Made by a program: the position numbers and the translations under genes. The notes under the pieces are model-generated. The model was not told the origin of the DNA and made no database searches. It worked only from the letters and a program-made list of their open reading frames with translations. DNA of 51,508 nucleotides from GBS-DC sp037442365 (lineage in GTDB: Bacteria > Armatimonadota > Fimbriimonadia > Fimbriimonadales > GBS-DC), in NCBI GenBank assembly GCA_037442365.1, contig JBBIQK010000013.1, forward strand, positions 1 through 51,508, in the 5' to 3' direction. Positions 32,597 through 40,571 of the stretch are shown piece by piece (the stretch's first letter is position 1; every line of letters starts with the position of its first letter).

Positions 32597-34219
32597 ATGG
32601 AAGCAACGACGCGCCATACGGGGGCGTTCCTGATGCGGACGCCCGACACGCTCTTTACGCCTGAGCAGTTCGACGCCGAATCGCGCCAGATGGCGGACGC
32701 GGCTGAGCGCTTCGTACGCGAACAGGTCGCTCCCTATGTCAAAAGGTTGGAGCATGGCGAGCATGCCCAGATGCGCGAGATTCTCATCGACTCGGCGATG
32801 CTGGGGCTGCTGGGCATCGACATTCCGCAGGAGTTCGGCGGGCTGGGTTTGCCGAAGACCACCTCCGCGTTGATTACCGAGAGGACCGCGCTGCAGCCCT
32901 CGTTCGCCGTCTCGCACGCGGTGCATACCAGCGTCGGCAGCCTGCCGATTTTGCTGTTCGGCACGAAGGCGCAGCAGCAGCGCTACCTCCCCCAACTCAC
33001 GACAGGCGAGATGATAGGCGCATATGCGCTCACGGAGCCTGACGCAGGCTCCGACGCGCTGTCGGGGCGCACCCGCGCCGTTCGCGACGGGGATCTCTAT
33101 CGCATCACGGGCAACAAAATCTGGATTACCAACGCGGGCTTCGCCGATTTGTTCGTGACCTTCGCGCAGGTGGACGGCGAGCGGTTCACGGCGTTTCTGG
33201 TGGAGCGCGGACCGGGCTTGCTGGTGGAACGCGAGGAGCATAAGCTGGGGCTGCACGGCTCCTCCACCTGTCGCGTGGTGTACGAGGATGTCGAGACGCC
33301 CGCCGAGAACCGACTGGGCGCGGAGGGCGAGGGCGCGTATGTCGCACTCTACACGCTCAATCTGGGACGGTTCAAGATTGGCGCGGCGGCGCTGGGCCTC
33401 GCGAAAGAAGCGTGGCGCATCGGACGCGACTACGCTCGCGAGCGCAAACAGTTCGGACGCCCGATTCTGGAGTACCCGCTGGTGTGGCGCAAGCTCGCAT
33501 GGGGCGCGACGCTGATGTATGCGGTCGAGAGCGCGCTCTACCGACTCGCCGATGATTTGGAAACCGCCTTCCACGCGGAGGGCGACTCGCGCCAGCAGGG
33601 GTGGCGCGACGCCGCCGCGCACTACGCCGCCGAGTGCGCCCTGCTCAAAGTCGCCGCCACCGAAGCGCTCCACCAGATTGTGGACGACGCGCTGCAAATT
33701 CACGGCGGCTACGGCTTCAGCGAGGAGTACCCCATCGCCGCGCTCTACCGCGACACGCGCGTGAACCGCATCTACGAGGGCACGAACGAAATCAACCGCC
33801 TGAACCTGGTGGAGCGGCTGGCGTATGCACATCGCAAGGGGTTATGGACGCCTATCACGGTGGGCGCTGTGGAGACCGATTCGGTTGAGGGGACGCTACA
33901 TGCTCTGCGCGGGCTGTGCAGCGACGCGCTGCGCGCGCTGGAGGCGCACGCTGAGCCGTCGCAACATCTCGTCGAACCGCTCGCCGACGCGCTGATTGCG
34001 CTCTACCTGCTCGACTCGGCGCACGCCCGCGCGCGGCGCACCCAGCAGCCCGCGCACATCGCGATGACCGCGCTCTATCACGAGCATGTGCGCCGCCAGC
34101 TGATGGGGTGGTCGGCAGACCTGTCGCCGCTTACGGGACGCCTGCCGATTGCCGTCGCGCCGCAGCCGCTCGCGCCGCTCTACGAAAGCGTTCGGGATGC
34201 GCTGGGGATGGGGGCGTAA
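32597..34219 (+). CDS. Acyl-CoA dehydrogenase
   Basis: The 540-residue flavoprotein has the standard acyl-CoA dehydrogenase N, M and C domains (about 25-400): GLLGIDIPQEFGGLGL, YALTEPDAGSDA (FAD/substrate signature), FGRPILEYPLVWRKLA, and LQIHGGYGFSEEYPIAALYRDTRVNRIYEGTNEINR in two adjoining blocks. The last contains the catalytic glutamate YEG. The C-terminal 130 residues form an extra helical domain as in long/very-long-chain (VLCAD/FadE-like) members. It oxidises acyl-CoA to enoyl-CoA in fatty-acid or amino-acid degradation; chain length is not predictable. It is monocistronic. Confidence 0.93.
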   Translation: MEATTRHTGAFLMRTPDTLFTPEQFDAESRQMADAAERFVREQVAPYVKRLEHGEHAQMREILIDSAMLGLLGIDIPQEFGGLGLPKTTSALITERTALQPSFAVSHAVHTSVGSLPILLFGTKAQQQRYLPQLTTGEMIGAYALTEPDAGSDALSGRTRAVRDGDLYRITGNKIWITNAGFADLFVTFAQVDGERFTAFLVERGPGLLVEREEHKLGLHGSSTCRVVYEDVETPAENRLGAEGEGAYVALYTLNLGRFKIGAAALGLAKEAWRIGRDYARERKQFGRPILEYPLVWRKLAWGATLMYAVESALYRLADDLETAFHAEGDSRQQGWRDAAAHYAAECALLKVAATEALHQIVDDALQIHGGYGFSEEYPIAALYRDTRVNRIYEGTNEINRLNLVERLAYAHRKGLWTPITVGAVETDSVEGTLHALRGLCSDALRALEAHAEPSQHLVEPLADALIALYLLDSAHARARRTQQPAHIAMTALYHEHVRRQLMGWSADLSPLTGRLPIAVAPQPLAPLYESVRDALGMGA

Positions 34220-34221
34220 AA

Positions 34222-34578
34222 TCAGTTCGCCCTGCGCTGCAACCGTCCCCCTACCCACACGCCCAGCCCACCCACAAGCCAGCCCAGCACGTGCCGCTTG
34301 AGCGGCGTCTGCCAGTAATCCGCTGGCATGTCAAACGACATCAGGCAGTACCACATCCCGAACAGCAGCACGGGTAGCCAGATCAGGAAATGCGCTCCAT
34401 ACGGCGGGCGCGTCAGCAACAGCACCGATAGCGTCCCCGACGCAAACGCCAGCCCTTCCATCACCCACAACGAAACCAGTCCGTCCATCTGGCGAGTGAG
34501 TGTGAGATGGATGGTCAGCGCAAGCGCCAGCAGCCACAGAAGCCACGCGCCGTACACACGGCGAGGCGCCTCCCCCAT
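34222..34578 (-). CDS. Four-helix membrane protein, second copy of duplicated cassette (B')
   Basis: The 118-residue protein has about four hydrophobic segments (GAWLLWLLALALTIHLTL, LWVMEGLAFASGTLSVLLL, FLIWLPVLLFGMWYCLM, LGWLVGGLGVWVGG). It shares layout and sequence cues with the 127-residue product at 35059-35442: LLLxPPxxxxxLLxxPVxLFGxW then a PxxYxxxP stretch. It lies 2 bases after its partner at 34581-35006. The family is not recognised. Confidence 0.65.
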   Translation of the reverse strand: MGEAPRRVYGAWLLWLLALALTIHLTLTRQMDGLVSLWVMEGLAFASGTLSVLLLTRPPYGAHFLIWLPVLLFGMWYCLMSFDMPADYWQTPLKRHVLGWLVGGLGVWVGGRLQRRAN

Positions 34579-34580
34579 AC

Positions 34581-35006
34581 TTAATTCACCTCCCAGACGC
34601 CGACAGGCGCGCCCTCAGAGTCGCGCAACACTAGGTAGCAGCCCAGCGTGCTAGTTTTGCGGTAGATGTGAAGCGTCATGCCCTGTTGGGGAAGTTGTTT
34701 CGATACAATCGCGCGCACGCTCACGGGTTCGTTATGGGAGATTCTACAGGGGTCGCCGTGAATAGTCTCCCATTCCACAACGATTTTTTGTCCAGTCTCG
34801 TGCTTCTCCAGCCAAGCGAGTCGTCCGTCTCGTTTGTAGCGCCAGATCTCGCGCTGGAGGGGCGCTTCGCGCAGATTGACTACCTGCGTCATGCGCGCCA
34901 CGCCTGCTGGGGGAAGCCTCTTCGCCAGCGCTGCACCCTGCAGGGCTATCAGCGACTGCGCGTTCCAGAAGGCGTACACTATCGTCGCCCAGGTTGCTGC
35001 CGCCAC
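34581..35006 (-). CDS. Single-pass unknown protein, second copy of duplicated cassette (A')
   Basis: The 141-residue protein has an N-terminal hydrophobic stretch, then QSLIALQGAALAKRLP, and a beta-rich domain ending NEPVSVRAIVSKQLPQQGMTL and LGCYLVLRDSEGAPVGVWEV. The product at 35405-35863 shows matching QSLVRQQGAAL, SEPVIVRAFQANTPPQTGMRI, LGYYCVIRDSGGNVVNVWEL. The earliest standard start in frame is GTG 35006, but similarity to A continues about 11 codons upstream (RNFLTWP matches KRAFVWL), so a rare start (CTG or ATA) or N-terminal truncation is possible. Confidence 0.65.
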   Translation of the reverse strand: MAAATWATIVYAFWNAQSLIALQGAALAKRLPPAGVARMTQVVNLREAPLQREIWRYKRDGRLAWLEKHETGQKIVVEWETIHGDPCRISHNEPVSVRAIVSKQLPQQGMTLHIYRKTSTLGCYLVLRDSEGAPVGVWEVN

Positions 35007-35058
35007 CGGCCATGTCAGAAAGTTGCGCCCGCGTATTGTTGTCCGCCCACCCTCGTCG

Positions 35059-35442
35059 CTACGCCCCGCTTCGCCGCGCCTGCAGGCGTTGCCAGACCAA
35101 CATCCCGATTGCCGTCGCCATCAAGCCGCCCATGTAGGCGAAAAAGGGGCTTAGAAAGTAGCCGCTCGGCAGCAACATCGAGTGCAAAGTGAACCACGCG
35201 CCGAACAGCCACACAGGCGCCAGCAGGAGCAGCCCCGCCACGCGCGGCGGGTTCAGCAGCGGAACCGTCCATGCGCCCGCCACGCCCGCCAGCGCGTACA
35301 TCCCCCACGGGGTTGTCCACGCGCTGAGGGGGTCCGCGCGGGCGACCAGCCACACCAGCGCCGCGCTCCACCCCAGCCACGCCACCCAGACCACAGATTT
35401 CGGCTCAGGTGTTCCAGAGGAGTTCCCACACATTGACCACAT
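35059..35442 (-). CDS. Four-helix membrane protein, first copy of duplicated cassette (B)
   Basis: The 127-residue protein has hydrophobic segments at about 17-36, 47-66, 70-90 and 97-117 (VAGLLLLAPVWLFGAWFTLH is the most distinctive). It overlaps the end of gene A by 38 bases if started at ATG 35442; ATG 35433 is also possible. It is paralogous to 34222-34578. No known family is recognised. It is probably an integral membrane partner of protein A. Confidence 0.65.
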   Translation of the reverse strand: MWSMCGNSSGTPEPKSVVWVAWLGWSAALVWLVARADPLSAWTTPWGMYALAGVAGAWTVPLLNPPRVAGLLLLAPVWLFGAWFTLHSMLLPSGYFLSPFFAYMGGLMATAIGMLVWQRLQARRSGA

Positions 35443-35863
35443 TCCCTCCTGAATCGCGGATGACGCAGTAGTAGCCCAGCGGGTAGGTCATGCGCACGAT
35501 TTCGATACGCATCCCCGTCTGGGGCGGCGTGTTCGCCTGAAACGCGCGCACTATCACTGGCTCGCTGTCGGGAATGAACCCGGTTGTCGGGCTTGTCGCC
35601 TGCCATTCCAGCACAGCCATGCGCGGACCAACCTTCCACTCGAGGCGCACGCGATTGCCCAGATGGCGCAGTTGACCCTGCATGCGCTCCACAGGCAATT
35701 CCTCAAGGTTTTCCGTGCGCGTGAGGACGCCCGTATAATCAGGCGTCGCCCGCACTGCCAGCGCCGCGCCCTGTTGCCGCACGAGCGACTGTGTGCGGGC
35801 AGTCGCGTACAGCGTCGCGCCCCACACGCACACCACCGTCAGCCACACAAACGCTCTCTTCAC
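35405..35863 (-). CDS. Single-pass unknown protein, first copy of duplicated cassette (A)
   Basis: The 152-residue protein has an N-terminal anchor (VKRAFVWLTVVCVWGATLYA) and a C-terminal beta-rich domain (about 60-150) with GNRVRLEWKVGPRMAVLEWQ, SEPVIVRAFQ and LGYYCVIRDSGGNVVNVWEL. GTG 35863 overlaps the cysS stop (GTGA, 35863-35860), so it is translationally coupled to cysS. It is paralogous to 34581-35006. The function is unknown; the linkage to cysS may only be transcriptional. Confidence 0.7.
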   Translation of the reverse strand: MKRAFVWLTVVCVWGATLYATARTQSLVRQQGAALAVRATPDYTGVLTRTENLEELPVERMQGQLRHLGNRVRLEWKVGPRMAVLEWQATSPTTGFIPDSEPVIVRAFQANTPPQTGMRIEIVRMTYPLGYYCVIRDSGGNVVNVWELLWNT

Positions 35864-37284
35864 CCCATACGCCAGAGAGTCCCCTGCGGTGTGTCTTCCA
35901 GAACGATTCCAATCGCCTTCAGGTCGTCGCGCACGCGGTCGGCAAGGTCGTACAGTTTGCGGGCGCGCAGCTCCTGCCGCCACGCAATCACATGGCGCAT
36001 CAACTGCTCCAGCGTCTCGCTCTGCGCCGTGTCAGGCGCGTGCAGCGAGACGCCCAGCACGGTCTCCAGCATCCACTCCAGCGCGTTCAGCAGCGCGGCG
36101 AGTTCGGCGGGCGTGCAGGCGTCCGCCGCAAGTTCGGGCGTGTTCAGGCGCGTGTTAATCTCGCGCACGACTTCGAACACCGCCGCCAGCGCCTGCGCGG
36201 TGTTAAGGTCGTGATTCATCGCCTCGCGGAACTGCTGGCGGTAGGTCTCGGCGACGGCGGGGTCGGGCATCGCGCCGCCGCGCTCGCGCAGGAACGCCTG
36301 CCCGCGCTGGTAGGCGTTCCGTATCCGCTCCAGCGCGGCTTTCGCCTCGTCCAGCCGCTCGTAGGAAAACTCCAGCGGTGTGCGGTAATGCACTGTCAGC
36401 AGAAAGTAGCGAATCACGGCAGGCTCGTACTGCTGGCGCAGTTCGCGAATCGGCACGACCAGCCCCGTGGATTTGGACATCTTCTCCTGGCGCAGGCGCA
36501 CGGGTCCCCAGTGCAGCCAGTAGCGGGCGAACGGTTGCTCGCGATGCAGGTACGCTTCCGACTGGGCAATCTCGTTCTCGTGGTGCGGGAAGATGAGGTC
36601 CATCCCGCCCGCGTGGATGTCGAACGACGCGCCGAGATACTTCAGGCTCAGCGCGGAGCATTCGATATGCCAGCCCGGACGCCCCTTGCCCCACGGGCTG
36701 TCCCACGCGGGTTCGCCAGGCTTGGCGGCTTTCCACAACGCGAAATCTTCGGGGTTGCGTTTGCGCTCGTCCACCTCGATGCGCGCGCCCGCCTGCATCT
36801 CCTCCACGCTGCGCCCCGACAGCTTGCCGTATTCGGGGAACTTGTTGACCTCGAAGTAGACATCGCCGTCGACCACATAGGCGTAGCCATCGTCCACCAG
36901 TCGCTGCACCATCTCGATGATGGCGTCCATGTTCTCGGTGACCTTCACGAATCGGGGCAGGCGCACGCCCAGCGCTTCAGCGTCTTCGATATACATCTGG
37001 CTATATTTGCGGGCGACTTCGGTGGTGGAGATGCCCTCCTCGTAGGCGCGGCGGATGATTTTGTCGTCGATGTCGGTGAAGTTCTGCACGAAGTCCACCT
37101 GATAGCCGAGTTGTTCGAACCAGCGTTGCACGATGTCCATCACGACGACCCCGCGCATGTGTCCGACATGGGCGGGCGCTTGCGGGGTCAGCCCGCAGGC
37201 GTACATCGTGACCTTGCCCGCCTCACGGGGCGTAAACGGCTCCTCACGGCGCGTCAGCGTGTTGTAGAGTATCAGCTCCGCCAT
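35860..37284 (-). CDS. cysS: Cysteinyl-tRNA synthetase
   Basis: The 474-residue class I synthetase has YNTLTRREEPFTP, the zinc ligand Cys30 in YACGLTPQAPAHVGHMRG (HIGH-type HVGH at 39-42), NFTDIDDKIIRRA, GRPGWHIECSAL (zinc Cys), DIHAGGMDLIFPHHENEIAQ, YWLHWGPVRL and the KMSKS loop EKMSKSTGL. It charges tRNA(Cys) with cysteine. The first motif reads CGLTPQAPAHVGH instead of the usual CGPTVYDxxHIGH, a variant seen in some bacteria. ATG 37284 follows a TATAAT by 9 bases. It is the first gene of the operon with the A-B-A'-B' set. Confidence 0.95.
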   Translation of the reverse strand: MAELILYNTLTRREEPFTPREAGKVTMYACGLTPQAPAHVGHMRGVVVMDIVQRWFEQLGYQVDFVQNFTDIDDKIIRRAYEEGISTTEVARKYSQMYIEDAEALGVRLPRFVKVTENMDAIIEMVQRLVDDGYAYVVDGDVYFEVNKFPEYGKLSGRSVEEMQAGARIEVDERKRNPEDFALWKAAKPGEPAWDSPWGKGRPGWHIECSALSLKYLGASFDIHAGGMDLIFPHHENEIAQSEAYLHREQPFARYWLHWGPVRLRQEKMSKSTGLVVPIRELRQQYEPAVIRYFLLTVHYRTPLEFSYERLDEAKAALERIRNAYQRGQAFLRERGGAMPDPAVAETYRQQFREAMNHDLNTAQALAAVFEVVREINTRLNTPELAADACTPAELAALLNALEWMLETVLGVSLHAPDTAQSETLEQLMRHVIAWRQELRARKLYDLADRVRDDLKAIGIVLEDTPQGTLWRMG

Positions 37285-37293
37285 ACCGCGCCG

Positions 37294-37299
37294 ATTATA
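37294..37299 (-). promoter_or_regulatory. -10 element (GGG-TATAAT) of cysS operon
   Basis: On the minus strand CGGGTATAAT (hexamer 37299-37294) ends 9 bases before ATG 37284. Confidence 0.65.
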
Positions 37300-37366
37300 C
37301 CCGCAGGCTTGCGAGTTTTGGGCGCATGCCCGTATTCGCACGGAAATGAACGCTGGGCGCAGAGGG

Positions 37367-37372
37367 CATAAT
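37367..37372 (+). promoter_or_regulatory. -10 element (GGG-CATAAT) of candidate small RNA
   Basis: GAGGGCATAAT on the plus strand, with GG before the hexamer as at other promoters here, would start RNA near 37379. No good -35 is seen. Confidence 0.4.
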
Positions 37373-37378
37373 CTCATC

Positions 37379-37506
37379 AGGCGCGGGGGAAACCCCAAGC
37401 GGAGGCGCTGCTTTAGGCGGCGGTTGAATTGAACGACTCTCATCAGCACCGTCCAGCGCCACCGCCACACCCCCTGCGGCGCACCGTTTCCGCAGGGGTT
37501 TTTTTT
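37379..37506 (+). ncRNA. Candidate structured small RNA with intrinsic terminator
   Basis: About 128 nt between the -10 at 37367 and the terminator. GGGG-AAA-CCCC forms a hairpin (37386-37396). GGCGCTG (37404-37410) and GGCGGT (37419-37424) pair with the contiguous ACCGTC-CAGCGCC (37448-37460), giving a long helix with an 8-nt bulge. No protein-coding gene on the plus strand ends here, so the terminator must serve a non-coding transcript. I could not match it to tmRNA, SRP RNA, RNase P or a known riboswitch. Confidence 0.45.
37471..37506 (+). terminator. Intrinsic terminator of candidate small RNA
   Basis: CCCCTGCGG (37471-37479) pairs with CCGCAGGGG (37490-37498), followed by eight T residues (37499-37506). 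Confidence 0.85.
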
Positions 37507-37516
37507 AAAGCGTAGC

Positions 37517-37546
37517 GAGAGGCGGGTGGGGAGGAACCCGCCTCTC
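37517..37546. other. Perfect 11-bp hairpin downstream of LuxR-type gene
   Basis: GAGAGGCGGGT (37517-37527) and ACCCGCCTCTC (37536-37546). It could end the minus-strand LuxR-type transcript, though no adjacent T-run on that strand is seen. Bases 37547-37669 hold nothing else I recognise. Confidence 0.5.
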
Positions 37547-37669
37547 CAGGGGTAGGGGAGGTGCGACCAAGTTTATCAGGAGGTTCAAAGGTCAACCTGT
37601 ACCCTGTCGCCAGAGGGAATTATCGGCGACGCCTGTGCAAATCTTTAGGGGAACGCTATAACACTACGG

Positions 37670-38017
37670 CTAACGGATGATTCCCTGTCGCATTGCCCAT
37701 ACCACGGTCTCTAAAGTAGTAAGTACCCCCAGCTTTTCTCTTATCATGGCTAATTCCCGTTTTACCGTGTTTTCAGAACAAAAAAGGGCGCGCGCAGCTG
37801 CTTTGATTGAACCATAATCCGCCATTTTCTGTAGTAGCTCCACCTCTGTCGATGTCAGGCAATCAGGGGAAATAATCTGCGCATCCGAAAGCTCAGAGGA
37901 AGGAGAGAGGCGACATATAATCTCAAGGACGGGGCTCTGCTCCAACATGCGGCGCAAATAGTCTTGCAGCAAAGAGTCTTTACAACAAAGCGTTGCCTTG
38001 TGCTTGCGGACATCCAT
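37670..38017 (-). CDS. LuxR/GerE-type helix-turn-helix regulator
   Basis: The 115-residue protein has a short N-terminal part (about 1-50, not a full receiver domain; two cysteines at 11-12) and a LuxR-type HTH (about 53-113): LTSTEVELLQKMADYGSIKAAARALFCSENTVKREL is the recognition region, split as a scaffold and recognition helix, then IREKLGVLTTLETVVWAMRQG. GGAGGGTG (38030-38023) places the start at ATG 38017. It is divergent from the Cys-rich secreted protein gene, so it may regulate it. The region is visibly richer in A/T than its surroundings. Confidence 0.8.
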   Translation of the reverse strand: MDVRKHKATLCCKDSLLQDYLRRMLEQSPVLEIICRLSPSSELSDAQIISPDCLTSTEVELLQKMADYGSIKAAARALFCSENTVKRELAMIREKLGVLTTLETVVWAMRQGIIR

Positions 38018-38091
38018 CAGTTCACCCTCCATCTCAGTATACCATCTTGTGCACGATTCAAAAGTATATGCCTCAATTCACTCTATCGTCC

Positions 38092-38121
38092 TTGACAAAT
38101 TACGAGTAAGCATGGTACTAT
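38092..38121 (+). promoter_or_regulatory. Consensus-type promoter of Cys-rich secreted protein gene
   Basis: TTGACA (38092-38097) and TACTAT (38116-38121) are separated by 18 bases. This is the best -35/-10 pair in the window and lies in the divergent interval with the LuxR-type regulator. Confidence 0.7.
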
Positions 38122-38182
38122 AAGGGTAAGTGGTAGGGCATTTGCAGCCAGCCACATGCTGAGAAGCCAGGAGGATACTGCG

Positions 38183-39232
38183 ATGAAGCATGTCAGAAGA
38201 AGTACAACCTGTTTGCTCATGTTGACGACAGCATTCCTCTGGGGACAGGGGAATAGCGACGAATATCAAGTTTGGGATTTGACGCCGATGGTTGTTGTAT
38301 ACCCCGACGAACAGTTGACACTTTTGACGACAGCGCCTCTGCCTGCGTCTTGTACGACCACCAGCGATGATGGCTCCGTTACCGTATATAAAACGTTCTG
38401 GCGTGCAATAGGAGGCCACATTGAGAGCGCGGATGAACGAATGATTGTCTACCATGCGCCAGCTCAGGAGGGCGTGTACCTTGTTTACTGGAGTGACGGT
38501 GTGCGCACATTCGGCTTCTTTGTCAAAGTAAAAGAGGATGGGTGGGGCGACTACACCATTAATGAGGCTACTTTTGAAGGGCAGCGCGGCGTGTTTTTAC
38601 CTCTTGCGCGCCCCGACTCCGCTCCTGTCAGCTTGTTTCTCATCAATCAGCGACCGCAGGGGATACAAGGTAAACCCGCAAAGCCTACAAGAGTAGGTTT
38701 CGTCGACAATCAGGGCAACTACCGTTTCGATCCACCCAACAAGCCCTTCTTTCCCAACCGGCGCCCGCGTTGCCAGAATGGTCAATGCCAAGATGTCCGA
38801 GAGTACACGACTCAGTCTCTGGGGATCCAAAAGGAACTTGGCAAAATCGAAATCACTTACGGTTTGAGCCTCAAATTGGAAGCGATCGGCGTTGACCATA
38901 CAAGGGGCGTGACTGTCAATGTGCTTGCAAACATTACAAGGACTCTCCATTTTGATCGGATTGATTGCTACCGATGTGAGAATGGGCAGTGCCAATATAT
39001 CGGGTCTCGCATAGAGTATCTCGTGTGCGAGAAAGTGAATAACTACCTTTCGCCTCAGTGGATGTGCGATGCCCTTCGCAGGTGGCAAGAAAAGTATCCC
39101 GATCAACCATCGTTGTTTCCCGATTTTCCGCCCTGCGGGATACCTATACAAGTTGAGCGAGGCTGTCAATACACAGGCGACTGCGTATGCCCACCCCGCG
39201 ATACCCCCAGTTTTACTCGTGGATGCACATGA
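38183..39232 (+). CDS. Cys-rich secreted protein of unknown function
   Basis: The 349-residue protein has a signal peptide (about 1-22, LLMLTTAFLWG-Q). An Ig-like beta domain (about 30-125: MVVVYPDEQLTLLTTAPLP, YHAPAQEGVYLVYWSDGV) and an extended region follow. Related cysteine clusters are RCQNGQCQDVREY and RCENGQCQYIGSRIEYLVC. The end is Cys-rich (PPCGIPIQ, RGCQYTGDCVCPP, FTRGC). Disulfides outside the cell are likely. GGAGG before ATG 38183 supports the start. No family is recognised. Lower GC than neighbours and a divergent regulator suggest an acquired module. Confidence 0.7.
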   Translation: MKHVRRSTTCLLMLTTAFLWGQGNSDEYQVWDLTPMVVVYPDEQLTLLTTAPLPASCTTTSDDGSVTVYKTFWRAIGGHIESADERMIVYHAPAQEGVYLVYWSDGVRTFGFFVKVKEDGWGDYTINEATFEGQRGVFLPLARPDSAPVSLFLINQRPQGIQGKPAKPTRVGFVDNQGNYRFDPPNKPFFPNRRPRCQNGQCQDVREYTTQSLGIQKELGKIEITYGLSLKLEAIGVDHTRGVTVNVLANITRTLHFDRIDCYRCENGQCQYIGSRIEYLVCEKVNNYLSPQWMCDALRRWQEKYPDQPSLFPDFPPCGIPIQVERGCQYTGDCVCPPRDTPSFTRGCT

Positions 39233-39307
39233 TGTTTATACTGAAGCGTGGCTCCTCTGTGTGCAGGGGAGCCCGCTCTCGCCCAGTTTTAAGCAGCCTC
39301 TACACGC

Positions 39308-39421
39308 ATGGCTCCTTACGCGAACCAACTCCCTGACTTGTGGAGGAAGGACGAACCTTTCAACGAGGTAATCCATCGGAGAGTGCTGGCGCGTCTGCTT
39401 CTTGTGCAACCGAGGCGATAA
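39308..39421 (+). CDS. Possible 37-residue small protein or gene remnant
   Basis: ATG 39308 opens a frame MAPYANQLPDLWRKDEPFNE, then VIHRRVLARLLLVQPRR, ending TAA 39419-39421. The composition looks protein-like, but there is no clear Shine-Dalgarno. The 216-base gap between the secreted protein and carA holds nothing else recognised. Confidence 0.25.
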   Translation: MAPYANQLPDLWRKDEPFNEVIHRRVLARLLLVQPRR

Positions 39422-39448
39422 TGGTTCACTCACGGTGAGGGGTAAGCC

Positions 39449-40561
39449 TCAGGCGCCGCGCCCATCCATCAGGGCGAGGAATTCCTGGAAAAACGGGCGG
39501 CTGTCCCACGGTCCAGGCGCGGCTTCGGGGTGATACTGCAGAGTGATGACCTTCAGGTCGCGATGGCGCACGCCCTCCACCGTGTCATCGTTGAGGTTCA
39601 CATGCGTCAGCTCCAGCCCTGTGCCCTGCAGGCTCTCGCGGTCTACCGCGTAGCCGTGATTCTGCGAGGTGATGTCCACGCGCCCGGTGAGTAGGTTTTT
39701 GACGGGATGGTTGCCCCCGCGATGCCCGAATTTGAGTTTGAAGGTGCGCGCGCCCATCGCCAGACACACCAGTTGATTGCCCAGGCAGATGCCCGCCACG
39801 GGCGTCTTGCCCAGCAACTGACGCACGGTCTCCACGACGGGTTGCAGGCGCGCGGGGTCGCCGGGTCCGGGCGAGAGGAGAACGCCGTCAGGCTGATACG
39901 CCAAAATCTGGTCGGCGGGGGTGGTCGCAGGCACGATGATTGAGCGCACGCCCAGACTCGCCAGGCGGCGCGGGATGTTCCACTTCACGCCGCAGTCGAG
40001 GATGACCACGCGCGCGCGGTAGCGGTCGTCCGGCGCGTCGATGGGTTCCATACCGTCGTAGCCCCACTTGTAGGGCGTGGGCGTCGTGACGCGGTACACG
40101 AAGTCCTCTTCGTCGTAGCGCGGCGCGGTCTGCAGGCGGTGGAGGGCTTCCTCGGGCGTTTCGTCGGCGGTGATGGTCGCCATCATCACTCCGTGGTAGC
40201 GCACGCGCAGGGTGACGGCGCGCGTATCCACCCCGCTAATCGCTGTTATCCCGCGCGTGGCGAGGTAGTCGTGCAGCGCGGCGCGGGCGCGCCAGTTGGA
40301 CGGCGTCTCGCACGCCTCGCGCACCACGAAGCCCGCCGCCTGCGCCTGACGCGACTCGTCGCTCTCCTCGTTGACCCCGTAGTTGCCAATCAGCGGGTAG
40401 GTCATCAGCACAATCTGCCCCGCATACGACGGGTCGGTCAGAATCTCCTGATAGCCCGTCATGCTGGTGGTGAACACCAGCTCGCCCGTGGCGCGCCCCG
40501 GTGCGCCCAGCGCGTCGCCCGTAAACACACTCCCGTCTTCCAGCACCAGATATGCCTGCAT
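39449..40561 (-). CDS. carA: Carbamoyl-phosphate synthase small subunit
   Basis: The 370-residue glutaminase subunit makes ammonia for carbamoyl phosphate in arginine and pyrimidine synthesis. N-terminal CarA domain: YLVLEDGSVFTGDALGAPG, ELVFTTSMTGYQEILTDPSYAGQIV, YPLIGNYGVN. C-terminal class I glutamine amidotransferase: VVILDCGVKWNIPRRLA, GVLLSPGPGDPARL, PVAGICLGNQLV (catalytic Cys) and HPEAAPGPWD (catalytic His/Glu region). ATG 40561 follows a minus-strand TATACT by 10 bases. carB is not adjacent in the window. Confidence 0.96.
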   Translation of the reverse strand: MQAYLVLEDGSVFTGDALGAPGRATGELVFTTSMTGYQEILTDPSYAGQIVLMTYPLIGNYGVNEESDESRQAQAAGFVVREACETPSNWRARAALHDYLATRGITAISGVDTRAVTLRVRYHGVMMATITADETPEEALHRLQTAPRYDEEDFVYRVTTPTPYKWGYDGMEPIDAPDDRYRARVVILDCGVKWNIPRRLASLGVRSIIVPATTPADQILAYQPDGVLLSPGPGDPARLQPVVETVRQLLGKTPVAGICLGNQLVCLAMGARTFKLKFGHRGGNHPVKNLLTGRVDITSQNHGYAVDRESLQGTGLELTHVNLNDDTVEGVRHRDLKVITLQYHPEAAPGPWDSRPFFQEFLALMDGRGA

Positions 40562-40571
40562 TCGGGGCAAG

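Noticed and set aside
35791..37371. 526-residue open frame antisense to cysS
   Set aside because: cysS is unmistakable on the other strand; the product is His/Arg/Gln-rich low-information sequence.
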